Shown here: positions 54,814 through 64,000 of the stretch, one piece after another | How positions within the stretch are numbered: position 1 is the first letter of the stretch | Layout: every line of letters begins with the position of its first letter | Assembly (NCBI GenBank): GCA_964036315.1 | Contig: OZ038517.1 | Location: 15,425,713 to 15,489,712, forward strand | Source: Acanthosepion esculentum | Taxonomy: Eukaryota > Mollusca > Cephalopoda > Sepiida > Sepiidae | DNA: 64,000 bases | Direction: 5' to 3' | Program-made: the position numbers and the translations under genes | Notes under the pieces: generated by a model | What the model was told of the DNA's origin: nothing | Database searches by the model: none | The model's input: only the letters and a program-made list of their open reading frames with translations

Positions 54814-57800
54814 TTTTCCTATATCAGTTTAACAAAAATAGTAACTTCTTTTGTCTCCATTCTTCTTTTCCGATATCAGTTTAACAAAAATAGTACCTTC
54901 TTTTGTCTCCATTCTTCTTTTCCGATATCAGTTTAACAAAAATAGTACCTTCTTTTGTCTCCATTCTTCTTTTCCTATATCAGTTTAACAAAAATAGTAA
55001 CTTCTTTTGTCTCCATTCTTCTTTTCCTATATCAGTTTAACAAAAATAGTAACTTCTTTTGTCTCCATTCTTCTTTTCCGATATCAGTTTAACAAAAATA
55101 GTAACTTCTTTTGTCTCCATTCTTCTTTTCCGATATCAGTTTAACAAAAATAGTAACTTCTTTTGTCTCCATTCTTCTTTTCCTATATCAGTTTAACAAA
55201 AATAGTACCTTCTTTTGTCTCCATTCTTCTTTTCCGATATCAGTTTAACAAAAATAGTAACTTCTTTTGTCTCCATTCTTCTTTTCCGATATCAGTTTAA
55301 CAAAAATAGTAACTTCTTTTGTCTCCATTCTTCTTTTCCTATATCAGTTTAACAAAAATAGTAACTTCTTTTGTCTCCATTCTTCTTTTCCTATATCAGT
55401 TTAACAAAAATAGTAACTTCTTTTGTCTCCATTCTTCTTTTCCGATATCAGTTTAACAAAAATAGTAACTTCTTTTGTCTCCATTCTTCTTTTCCTATAT
55501 CAGTTTAACAAAAATAGTACCTTCTTTTGTCTCCATTCTTCTTTTCCGATATCAGTTTAACAAAAATAGTAACTTCTTTTGTCTCCATTCTTCTTTTCCG
55601 ATATCAGTTTAACAAAAATAGTACCTTCTTTTGTCTCCATTCTTCTTTTCCTATATCAGTTTAACAAAAATAGTACCTTCTTTTGTCTCCATTCTTCTTT
55701 TCCGATATCAGTTTAACAAAAATAGTAACTTCTTTTGTCTCCATTCTTCTTTTCCTATATCAGTTTAACAAAAATAGTACCTTCTTTTGTCTCCATTCTT
55801 CTTTTCCTATATCAGTTTAACAAAAATAGTAACTTCTTTTGTCTCCATTCTTCTTTTCCTATATCAGTTTAACAAAAATAGTACCTTCTTTTGTCTCCAT
55901 TCTTCTTTTCCTATATCAGTTTAACAAAAATAGTACCTTCTTTTGTCTCCATTCTTCTTTTCCTATATCAGTTTAACAAAAATAGTAACTTCTTTTGTCT
56001 CCATTCTTCTTTTCCTATATCAGTTTAACAAAAATAGTACCTTCTTTTGTCTCCATTCTTCTTTTCCTATATCAGTTTAACAAAAATAGTACCTTCTTTT
56101 GTCTCCATTCTTCTTTTCCTATATCAGTTTAACAAAAATAGTAACTTCTTTTGTCTCCATTCTTCTTTTCCGATATCAGTTTAACAAAAATAGTAACTTC
56201 TTTTGTCTCCATTCTTCTTTTCCTATATCAGTTTAACAAAAATAGTACCTTCTTTTGTCTCCATTCTTCTTTTCCTATATCAGTTTAACAAAAATAGTAA
56301 CTTCTTTTGTCTCCATTCTTCTTTTCCTATATCAGTTTAACAAAAATAGTAACTTCTTTTGTCTCCATTCTTCTTTTCCTATATCAGTTTAACAAAAATA
56401 GTACCTTCTTTTGTCTCCATTCTTCTTTTCCGATATCAGTTTAACAAAAATAGTAACTTCTTTTGTCTCCATTCTTCTTTTCCTATATCAGTTTAACAAA
56501 AATAGTAACTTCTTTTGTCTCCATTCTTCTTTTCCTATATCAGTTTAACAAAAATAGTACCTTCTTTTGTCTCCATTCTTCTTTTCCTATATCAGTTTAA
56601 CAAAAATAGTAACTTCTTTTGTCTCCATTCTTCTTTTCCGATATCAGTTTAACAAAAATAGTAACTTCTTTTGTCTCCATTCTTCTTTTCCTATATCAGT
56701 TTAACAAAAATAGTAACTTCTTTTGTCTCCATTCTTCTTTTCCTATATCAGTTTAACAAAAATAGTAACTTCTTTTGTCTCCATTCTTCTTTTCCGATAT
56801 CAGTTTAACAAAAATAGTAACTTCTTTTGTCTCCATTCTTCTTTTCCTATATCAGTTTAACAAAAATAGTAACTTCTTTTGTCTCCATTCTTCTTTTCCT
56901 ATATCAGTTTAACAAAAATAGTAACTTCTTTTGTCTCCATTCTTCTTTTCCGATATCAGTTTAACAAAAATAGTAACTTCTTTTGTCTCCATTCTTCTTT
57001 TCCTATATCAGTTTAACAAAAATAGTAACTTCTTTTGTCTCCATTCTTCTTTTCCTATATCAGTTTAACAAAAATAGTACCTTCTTTTGTCTCCATTCTT
57101 CTTTTCCTATATCAGTTTAACAAAAATAGTACCTTCTTTTGTCTCCATTCTTCTTTTCCTATATCAGTTTAACAAAAATAGTAACTTCTTTTGTCTCCAT
57201 TCTTCTTTTCCGATATCAGTTTAACAAAAATAGTACCTTCTTTTGTCTCCATTCTTCTTTTCCGATATCAGTTTAACAAAAATAGTAACTTCTTTTGTCT
57301 CCATTCTTCTTTTCCTATATCAGTTTAACAAAAATAGTAACTTCTTTTGTCTCCATTCTTCTTTTCCGATATCAGTTTAACAAAAATAGTAACTTCTTTT
57401 GTCTCCATTCTTCTTTTCCTATATCAGTTTAACAAAAATAGTAACTTCTTTTGTCTCCATTCTTCTTTTCCGATATCAGTTTAACAAAAATAGTAACTTC
57501 TTTTGTCTCCATTCTTCTTTTCCGATATCAGTTTAACAAAAATAGTAACTTCTTTTGTCTCCATTCTTCTTTTCCGATATCAGTTTAACAAAAATAGTAA
57601 CTTCTTTTGTCTCCATTCTTCTTTTCCTATATCAGTTTAACAAAAATAGTAACTTCTTTTGTCTCCATTCTTCTTTTCCGATATCAGTTTAACAAAAATA
57701 GTAACTTCTTTTGTCTCCATTCTTCTTTTCCTATATCAGTTTAACAAAAATAGTACCTTCTTTTGTCTCCATTCTTCTTTTCCTATATCAGTTTAACAAA

Positions 57801-59496
57801 AATAGTAACTTCTTTTGTCTCCATTCTTCTTTTCCTATATCAGTTTAACAAAAATAGTAACTTCTTTTGTCTCCATTCTTCTTTTCCGATATCAGTTTAA
57901 CAAAAATAGTAACTTCTTTTGTCTCCATTCTTCTTTTCCTATATCAGTTTAACAAAAATAGTACCTTCTTTTGTCTCCATTCTTCTTTTCCGATATCAGT
58001 TTAACAAAAATAGTAACTTCTTTTGTCTCCATTCTTCTTTTCCTATATCAGTTTAACAAAAATAGTAACTTCTTTTGTCTCCATTCTTCTTTTCCTATAT
58101 CAGTTTAACAAAAATAGTAACTTCTTTTGTCTCCATTCTTCTTTTCCGATATCAGTTTAACAAAAATAGTAACTTCTTTTGTCTCCATTCTTCTTTTCCT
58201 ATATCAGTTTAACAAAAATAGTAACTTCTTTTGTCTCCATTCTTCTTTTCCTATATCAGTTTAACAAAAATAGTAACTTCTTTTGTCTCCATTCTTCTTT
58301 TCCTATATCAGTTTAACAAAAATAGTACCTTCTTTTGTCTCCATTCTTCTTTTCCGATATCAGTTTAACAAAAATAGTAACTTCTTTTGTCTCCATTCTT
58401 CTTTTCCGATATCAGTTTAACAAAAATAGTAACTTCTTTTGTCTCCATTCTTCTTTTCCTATATCAGTTTAACAAAAATAGTACCTTCTTTTGTCTCCAT
58501 TCTTCTTTTCCTATATCAGTTTAACAAAAATAGTAACTTCTTTTGTCTCCATTCTTCTTTTCCTATATCAGTTTAACAAAAATAGTAACTTCTTTTGTCT
58601 CCATTCTTCTTTTCCTATATCAGTTTAACAAAAATAGTAACTTCTTTTGTCTCCATTCTTCTTTTCCTATATCAGTTTAACAAAAATAGTACCTTCTTTT
58701 GTCTCCATTCTTCTTTTCCGATATCAGTTTAACAAAAATAGTAACTTCTTTTGTCTCCATTCTTCTTTTCCGATATCAGTTTAACAAAAATAGTAACTTC
58801 TTTTGTCTCCATTCTTCTTTTCCTATATCAGTTTAACAAAAATAGTACCTTCTTTTGTCTCCATTCTTCTTTTCCTATATCAGTTTAACAAAAATAGTAC
58901 CTTCTTTTGTCTCCATTCTTCTTTTCCGATATCAGTTTAACAAAAATAGTAACTTCTTTTGTCTCCATTCTTCTTTTCCTATATCAGTTTAACAAAAATA
59001 GTAACTTCTTTTGTCTCCATTCTTCTTTTCCTATATCAGTTTAACAAAAATAGTAACTTCTTTTGTCTCCATTCTTCTTTTCCGATATCAGTTTAACAAA
59101 AATAGTAACTTCTTTTGTCTCCATTCTTCTTTTCCTATATCAGTTTAACAAAAATAGTAACTTCTTTTGTCTCCATTCTTCTTTTCCTATATCAGTTTAA
59201 CAAAAATAGTAACTTCTTTTGTCTCCATTCTTCTTTTCCTATATCAGTTTAACAAAAATAGTACCTTCTTTTGTCTCCATTCTTCTTTTCCTATATCAGT
59301 TTAACAAAAATAGTAACTTCTTTTGTCTCCATTCTTCTTTTCCTATATCAGTTTAACAAAAATAGTAACTTCTTTTGTCTCCATTCTTCTTTTCCGATAT
59401 CAGTTTAACAAAAATAGTAACTTCTTTTGTCTCCATTCTTCTTTTCCGATATCAGTTTAACAAAAATAGTAACTTCTTTTGTCTCCATTCTTCTTT
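54814..59496 (+). repeat. 52-bp satellite, about 90 units
   Basis: Unit ATATCAGTTTAACAAAAATA + GTANCTTCTTTTGTCTCCAT + TCTTCTTTTCCN. Length 4683 bp = 90 x 52 with no indel seen. Only two positions vary (T or G before ATATCAG, A or C in GTANC), giving four unit types. It fills most of intron 1. Confidence 0.97.
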
Positions 59497-59499
59497 TTT

Positions 59500-59850
59500 C
59501 TTTTATTGAACTCACACTCTTTGGGTCCTGTCATTGGATCTAACTAACACCTTTATCCACTGTGACATGTGTCCTTGAGGACCCAAAAACTGAGTTCAAT
59601 ACCCGGTTAAGGCAGTGGAGAACTTTCAGAGGGAAATTAACTGTAGATAACTGATAACCAACATCCATTAAATATGGCACGTAGAACTAGAACAGTCTAC
59701 CCCAGTGAGCGAAATAAAGGGTTCAGTTTGACATTCTAACCACCTGAAGAAGGCCGGAGTGTACAACAGCCGAAATGTTGTAATAAATATGGCGACAAAG
59801 ATGAGGACAATAATCCGAATAATGTAAATAATACCTCATCTTAGAAATTC
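59500..59850 (+). mobile_element. SINE-like family A, full copy
   Basis: Starts within a reversed head fragment (TTGAACTCACACTCTTTGGG) next to the satellite, then GAGTTCAATACCCGGTTAAG (box B), GAAATAAAGGGTTCAGTTTG, CTGAAGAAGGCCGGAGTGTA, ACAGCCGAAATGTTGTAATA and ATGAGGACAATAATCC. Confidence 0.85.
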
Positions 59851-60300
59851 TTGCTAAAATCCAAAAAGGAATCTGCAATTTTATTGGTCCTGACAGTCAC
59901 TTTCCCCAGTGACTTAATGTATCTTCCCTGTATCTTTTCTAAGCTTTCATAACTTTTTGATGAGCTTTTCTCTTTGGCACCTAAACTTTATGAATTTAAA
60001 TGCAGTACTAGATTGGCAGATAGGTCTCATCATTTTACAGTTGTAGTGGTTAGGTGCAGCTATAAGTTCTATGCTAAGAGTTTATTCTCTTATGATTCTC
60101 ACTTGTGGAACTCCTTTCCAGTTCTTTCCAGCCAACTTTGATCTTCAAAACTTTAAATGTAAATGTCAATCATTATCTTCCGTCTTCTTGATTCCTCTTT
60201 CATTGTTTTCTCACAGTAATAATGTTTCTCTTTTTCTCATACTCAGTAACCCCTTGTGTCTTAGTGGATTTATTGCCTTGCTCACAATGGGGGGAAAAAA
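59850..60300 (+). pseudogene. LINE 3' end, single-copy form
   Basis: TTCTAAGCTTTC...TTAAATGCAGTACTAGATTG is shared with 4370-4460. TTGATCTTCAAAACTTTAAA appears only once here, so this copy was not expanded into the 125-bp array. Confidence 0.75.
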
Positions 60301-60587
60301 AAAAATTATCAGAAAAAGAAATTATTACAACACATCAACTAACTTATTAATGTTGAATTTTGTATGGGGGCACCCAGTGAAGATCAAACTCACAACTCAG
60401 TAATAATGGCCAACCAGACTAGGTGTGTAAGTTAATTGTTAAAACATTTTACCCAATTGTCTTGCCTCTTCAGCACATGTATTTATTAAACATCCAGAGA
60501 TACTGCGGCCATACAAGCAAACATTACAGGGTATAACACTAAGGCGTTTCCTGATATTTTTAATTGTTTTTATTTTTTATAGTTGAT

Positions 60588-60612
60588 TATATATATATAT
60601 ATATATATATAT
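60588..60612. repeat. (TA)n microsatellite
   Basis: Lies 80 bp left of the palindrome at 60693. Confidence 0.9.
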
Positions 60613-60692
60613 AAGAAATATAGTCTTAAAGTGTGCTATATTTATGGGATAAAGTGTTCAATATCAGAGATAGAGCATGTGTAAATATAAAA

Positions 60693-60814
60693 GTGAACAT
60701 AAAAGTCAACACTTAGAGGCGACAGTCTGTTTCATGCTAGATGCATGCTAGTTGCCTGACGATTGCATCTAGCATGAAACAGACTCGCCTCTAAGTGTTG
60801 ACTTCTATGTTCAC
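60693..60814. repeat. Palindrome between (TA)n tracts
   Basis: Arms 60693-60745 and 60764-60814 (GTGAACATAAAAGTCAACAC...) pair with one CA bulge and a few changes; loop 60746-60763. (TA)n lies at 60588-60612, and a TA-rich run starts at 60821. It contains CTGACGATTGC...GCATGAAAC. Confidence 0.9.
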
Positions 60815-60962
60815 TTTTTTATATATATATAATAATAAATAAATATATAAATAAATAATAAAAATATATAAATATATAAAAAAATAATAATGTGTGTGTG
60901 TGTATAGAGAGAGTGTTTTTTTTTGTTTTTTTTTTTACAGAAATGGAATCAGAGTGACTTAC

Positions 60963-61069
60963 TTGGCTGTAGATGTAGCTAGCGGCGTTGGAGAATCGCA
61001 CAGGACCCCATCATCAAAGGGATTATCCTGAGGAACTTGTTCCGCTACAGAGTTAAACATTGCTGTCAT
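60963..61069 (-). CDS. CEP192: CEP192-like exon 1 (putative start codon)
   Basis: Encodes residues 1-35 plus two bases, beginning MTAMFNSVAEQVPQDNPFDD and ending ...LATSTA. The ATG at 61069 is the most upstream in-frame Met; a second Met follows three codons later. The donor is GTAAGT at 60962-60957. The frame stays open upstream to an acceptor-like CTTTCCAG at 61101-61108, so this may be the 3' part of an exon running to 61100 whose upstream part is UTR. An earlier coding exon beyond 61.1 kb cannot be excluded. An acidic DNPFDD motif is visible and recurs as DNPFDND in exon 9. Confidence 0.65.
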
Positions 61070-61115
61070 CAGAAGCCCACCACATCCAATAAGATGACAT
61101 CTGGAAAGAAAAGAA

Positions 61116-61123
<8 letters not shown>

Positions 61124-61153
<30 letters not shown>
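61124..61153. repeat. (TA)n microsatellite
   Basis: Starts 24 bp upstream of the first exon's acceptor-like end; a further tract is at 61635-61684. Confidence 0.95.
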
Positions 61154-61157
<4 letters not shown>

Positions 61158-61630
61158 GGATAAAACAACTGAAAAGTTGCAAATTAAAAGAAAAAAATTG
61201 GGTGTTTTGTGAAAGTATTTATTTATATGTTTTTGTATATTTGATATTTCAGACCACCTCGGTCCTTCCCCAGAAATTAATTGAATAACTGTATTTCGGT
61301 GTTTGTTTTTACAAGTAGCGTCCGTCGTGGGACGCGGACGTCATGTGATGTGGAATGCAACTGTGTTTGAATTTTTTAACGTAAATCTAACGATAGTATT
61401 TTAGATGTTGTTTAAAAAGGTTTTTTTAACTATATCTAAAGAAATTTTTTAACTATTGAAATATTTATACAGATTTAAAATACCCAAGTCTTTGTTTAAC
61501 CCGAGTTTATATGCGTCTAATTTTAAAATCCAGTATTTCTTTTTTTTTGTACTCTGTATATTGTACTAAAACCTGAGTCTATCAATATACATTTACAGTT
61601 GTCTAATGAGTGTCCCGATTGATTAAGTAG

Positions 61631-61686
<56 letters not shown>

Positions 61687-62252
61687 CTATTATCCTCATT
61701 TTGTTGAATTCAGATATTCTGATGAATATCATTTCCTTGCAATCAAAATGGAAAGGTCCATTATTTATGAGGTAATGACAAGGTATAAGACATGTGCTAA
61801 CTTACTAATGGAGGAAGAAGCAGAATTATATGATACTTTAAATTAATTTAAAAAATTTTTTTTTATTCTGACATTTTTTCTCTTTACTATAAGCATATTT
61901 AATGCGTTTGTACACATGTGAGTAGACATCCATTTTCATTTTATTTTGAAACAGTGAAACTGAACTCACAATTTGCATGTCACCAAAGTGACAAGCCAAC
62001 AGAAATCCACACGGAGATTTTGTCCCAGGGGATAATCCTGAAACTAAACTTCGTACATGTTGACATGTAAGCGAGCGTAAAAAGTAAGAAGAGTGTGAGA
62101 AAATGCATTGCCCATTAGGAAACGCAGGAACATACCATCACACACATATACGTACATATGCACTTTCACTCACTTATTTGAACTTTAAATGTTTCCAGCC
62201 CCCACCTCCCACACAATGTCACTTGTATACCACCTTTCTTGTTAATACATTT

Positions 62253-62255
<3 letters not shown>
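61154..62255. other. Upstream sequence, no promoter recognised
   Basis: Contains (TA)n at 61635-61684 and a short GC-containing block GCGTCCGTCGTGGGACGCGG near 61318-61340, the only CpG-rich spot here. No TATA or start could be assigned. Confidence 0.4.

Positions 62256-62256
<1 letters not shown>

Positions 62257-62284
<28 letters not shown>
62257..62284. repeat. (TA)n microsatellite
   Basis: Fourteen TA units. Confidence 0.95.
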
Positions 62285-62286
<2 letters not shown>

Positions 62287-62405
62287 CACGACTCTTCGAC
62301 AGAATTGAGTCACTGTGTGTTTATCTAAATCTAAAAATAAACACGCTAAAATTCACCTTCATCCCTGCCGTGCGCCAACGGCTTACTGGGTAGAGGCAAC
62401 CGGAC

Positions 62406-62457
62406 GTCTAGCGACACTGATCAGCTGTGAAACAGCGAAACAATGTCTGTGGATGAC
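62406..62457 (+). ncRNA. Hammerhead-ribozyme-like motif (type I, short stem III)
   Basis: Folding by eye: stem I is GTC (62406-62408) and ACA (62414-62416) pairing with TGT (62448-62450) and GAC (62455-62457) around an internal loop. The core CTGATCA (62417-62423) stands where CTGANGA is expected. Stem II GCTGT/ACAGC has a GAA loop (62424-62436). GAA (62437-62439) follows, then stem III AC/GT with loop AAT, and the cleavage-site C at 62447. One core base differs: position 8 is C instead of G, so this copy is probably inactive. Short stem III hammerheads are known from Penelope-like elements. Confidence 0.65.
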
Positions 62458-62466
62458 AAAAATGAA

Positions 62467-62468
62467 AA

Positions 62469-62502
<34 letters not shown>

Positions 62503-62577
62503 AAAATATATACATATAAAAATATATATATATATATATAAAAATATATACATATAAAAATATATATATATATAAAA

Positions 62578-62610
<33 letters not shown>

Positions 62611-62638
62611 TATACATATAAAAATATATATATATATA

Positions 62639-62676
<38 letters not shown>

Positions 62677-62704
62677 TATACATATAAAAATATATATATA
62701 TATA

Positions 62705-62742
<38 letters not shown>

Positions 62743-62791
62743 TATACATATAAAAATATATATATATATAAAAATATATATATATATAAAA

Positions 62792-62824
<33 letters not shown>

Positions 62825-62855
62825 TATACATATAAAAATATATATATATATAAAA

Positions 62856-62888
<33 letters not shown>

Positions 62889-62919
62889 TATACATATAAA
62901 AATATATATATATATAAAA

Positions 62920-62952
<33 letters not shown>

Positions 62953-62983
62953 TATACATATAAAAATATATATATATATAAAA

Positions 62984-63016
<33 letters not shown>

Positions 63017-63047
63017 TATACATATAAAAATATATATATATATAAAA

Positions 63048-63078
<31 letters not shown>

Positions 63079-63109
63079 TATACATATAAAAATATATATA
63101 TATATAAAA

Positions 63110-63142
<33 letters not shown>

Positions 63143-63171
63143 TATACATATAAAAATATATATATATAAAA

Positions 63172-63204
<33 letters not shown>

Positions 63205-63311
63205 TATACATATAAAAATATATATATATATAAAAATATATATATATATATATATAAAAATATATACATATAAAAATATATATATATATAAAAATATATA
63301 TATATATAAAA

Positions 63312-63342
<31 letters not shown>

Positions 63343-63441
63343 TATACATATAAAAATATATATATAAAAATATATACATATAAAAATATATATATATATA
63401 TATAAAAATATATACATATAAAAATATATATATATATAAAA

Positions 63442-63474
<33 letters not shown>

Positions 63475-63504
63475 TATATATATATAAAAATATATATATA
63501 TATA

Positions 63505-63544
<40 letters not shown>

Positions 63545-63575
63545 TATACATATAAAAATATATATATATATAAAA

Positions 63576-63608
<33 letters not shown>

Positions 63609-63753
63609 TATACATATAAAAATATATATATATATAAAAATATATATATATATAAAAATATATATATATATAAAAATATATATATATATAAAAATATATA
63701 TATATATATAAAAATATATATATATATATAAAAATATATATATATATATAAAA

Positions 63754-63786
<33 letters not shown>

Positions 63787-63817
63787 TATACATATAAAAA
63801 TATATATATATATAAAA

Positions 63818-63850
<33 letters not shown>

Positions 63851-63967
63851 TATACATATAAAAATATATATATATATAAAAATATATATATATATAAAAA
63901 TATATATATATATAAAAATATATATATATATATATATAAAAATATATATATATATATATATATAAAA

Positions 63968-63998
<31 letters not shown>

Positions 63999-64000
63999 TA
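62467..64000. repeat. TA-rich satellite, ~1.5 kb to window end
   Basis: Runs of TA alternating with TATAAAAATA and ATACATATAAAAAT at roughly 60-bp spacing, cut off by the window end. Long [11 protein letters not shown] frames on the minus strand are artefacts of this array. Confidence 0.97.

Larger units (their letters stand above)
3378..61069 (-). other. CEP192: CEP192/SPD-2-like gene, N-terminal half (19 exons, 3' end outside window)
   Basis: This is a gene-level entry. Nineteen minus-strand exons, each bounded by AG and GT, join without a phase conflict into 1249 codons plus 2 nt. Residues about 1-800 are polar and Ser/Glu/Asp-rich with little predicted structure. From about residue 850 the protein becomes a run of beta-sandwich segments of the PapD/ASH type, with signatures such as FSPKELDFG and INFGGVPLGQS. 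The order and wording resemble the middle of vertebrate CEP192, a protein of about 2500 residues. CEP192/SPD-2 family proteins sit on centrioles and in pericentriolar material. They recruit gamma-tubulin and Aurora A/Polo kinases for centrosome maturation and centriole duplication. The remaining C-terminal ASH repeats should lie beyond position 1. The name rests on recalled family features, not on a search. Confidence 0.85.

Noticed and set aside
62383..63857. Three minus-strand frames of 410-478 aa rich in Tyr/Ile/Phe
   Set aside because: They only translate the TA-rich satellite; composition and overlap in all frames show they are artefacts.

Overview
The window is eukaryotic, animal, repeat-rich and AT-rich. 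It looks like intronic DNA from a lophotrochozoan, most likely a cephalopod mollusc. That guess rests on the mix of repeats: long (TA)n tracts, tRNA-like SINEs, Penelope-like elements, Jockey/X-type LINE pieces, and Tc1, mariner, pogo and piggyBac remnants. No marker gene settles the species.

One protein-coding gene runs through almost the whole window on the minus strand. Nineteen exons between 61069 and 3378 join with fully consistent reading phase into 1249 codons plus 2 nt. The encoded protein looks like the N-terminal half of the centrosome scaffold CEP192/SPD-2. It has a long, polar, Ser-rich, low-complexity N-terminal half, then a series of beta-sandwich PapD/ASH-like segments ending in the phrase INFGGVPLGQSK. 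The rest of the gene lies beyond position 1. Its introns are very large and hold nearly all the other features.

Layout from low to high coordinates: 1-2704 is a 31/30-bp minisatellite. 3378-3536 is the last visible exon. 3.9-8.2 kb holds a LINE 3' end expanded into a 125-bp tandem array, a Penelope fragment and a Tc1-like remnant. 8.5-8.7 kb is an exon. 9.5-15 kb holds LINE fragments, a Jockey-like element with an intact 465-aa gag-like ORF1, and SINEs. 16.5-25.9 kb carries five exons, including the largest (1289 bp), separated by foldback hairpins, a mariner MITE and a Penelope GIY-YIG fragment. 26-31 kb holds Tc1 transposase relics and two exons. 31-38 kb holds a piggyBac-type element, a pogo MITE nested in a SINE, a 12 x 29-bp array and two exons. 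38-48 kb holds a 0.4-kb duplication that copies part of an exon, a Penelope RT relic and five exons. 48-54 kb holds the 125-bp LINE array in inverted orientation, a near-perfect 53-bp palindrome and a second piggyBac copy. 54.8-59.5 kb is a 90-copy array of a 52-bp satellite in the first coding intron. 62.4-64 kb holds a hammerhead-ribozyme-like motif directly beside a 1.5-kb TA-rich satellite.

The best candidates for something undescribed are the hammerhead-like RNA at 62406-62457 and a related covarying CUGANGA/GAAAC core that recurs in a dispersed SINE-like family. The long (TA)n-linked palindromes come next. All coordinates and foldings were read by eye without alignment software.
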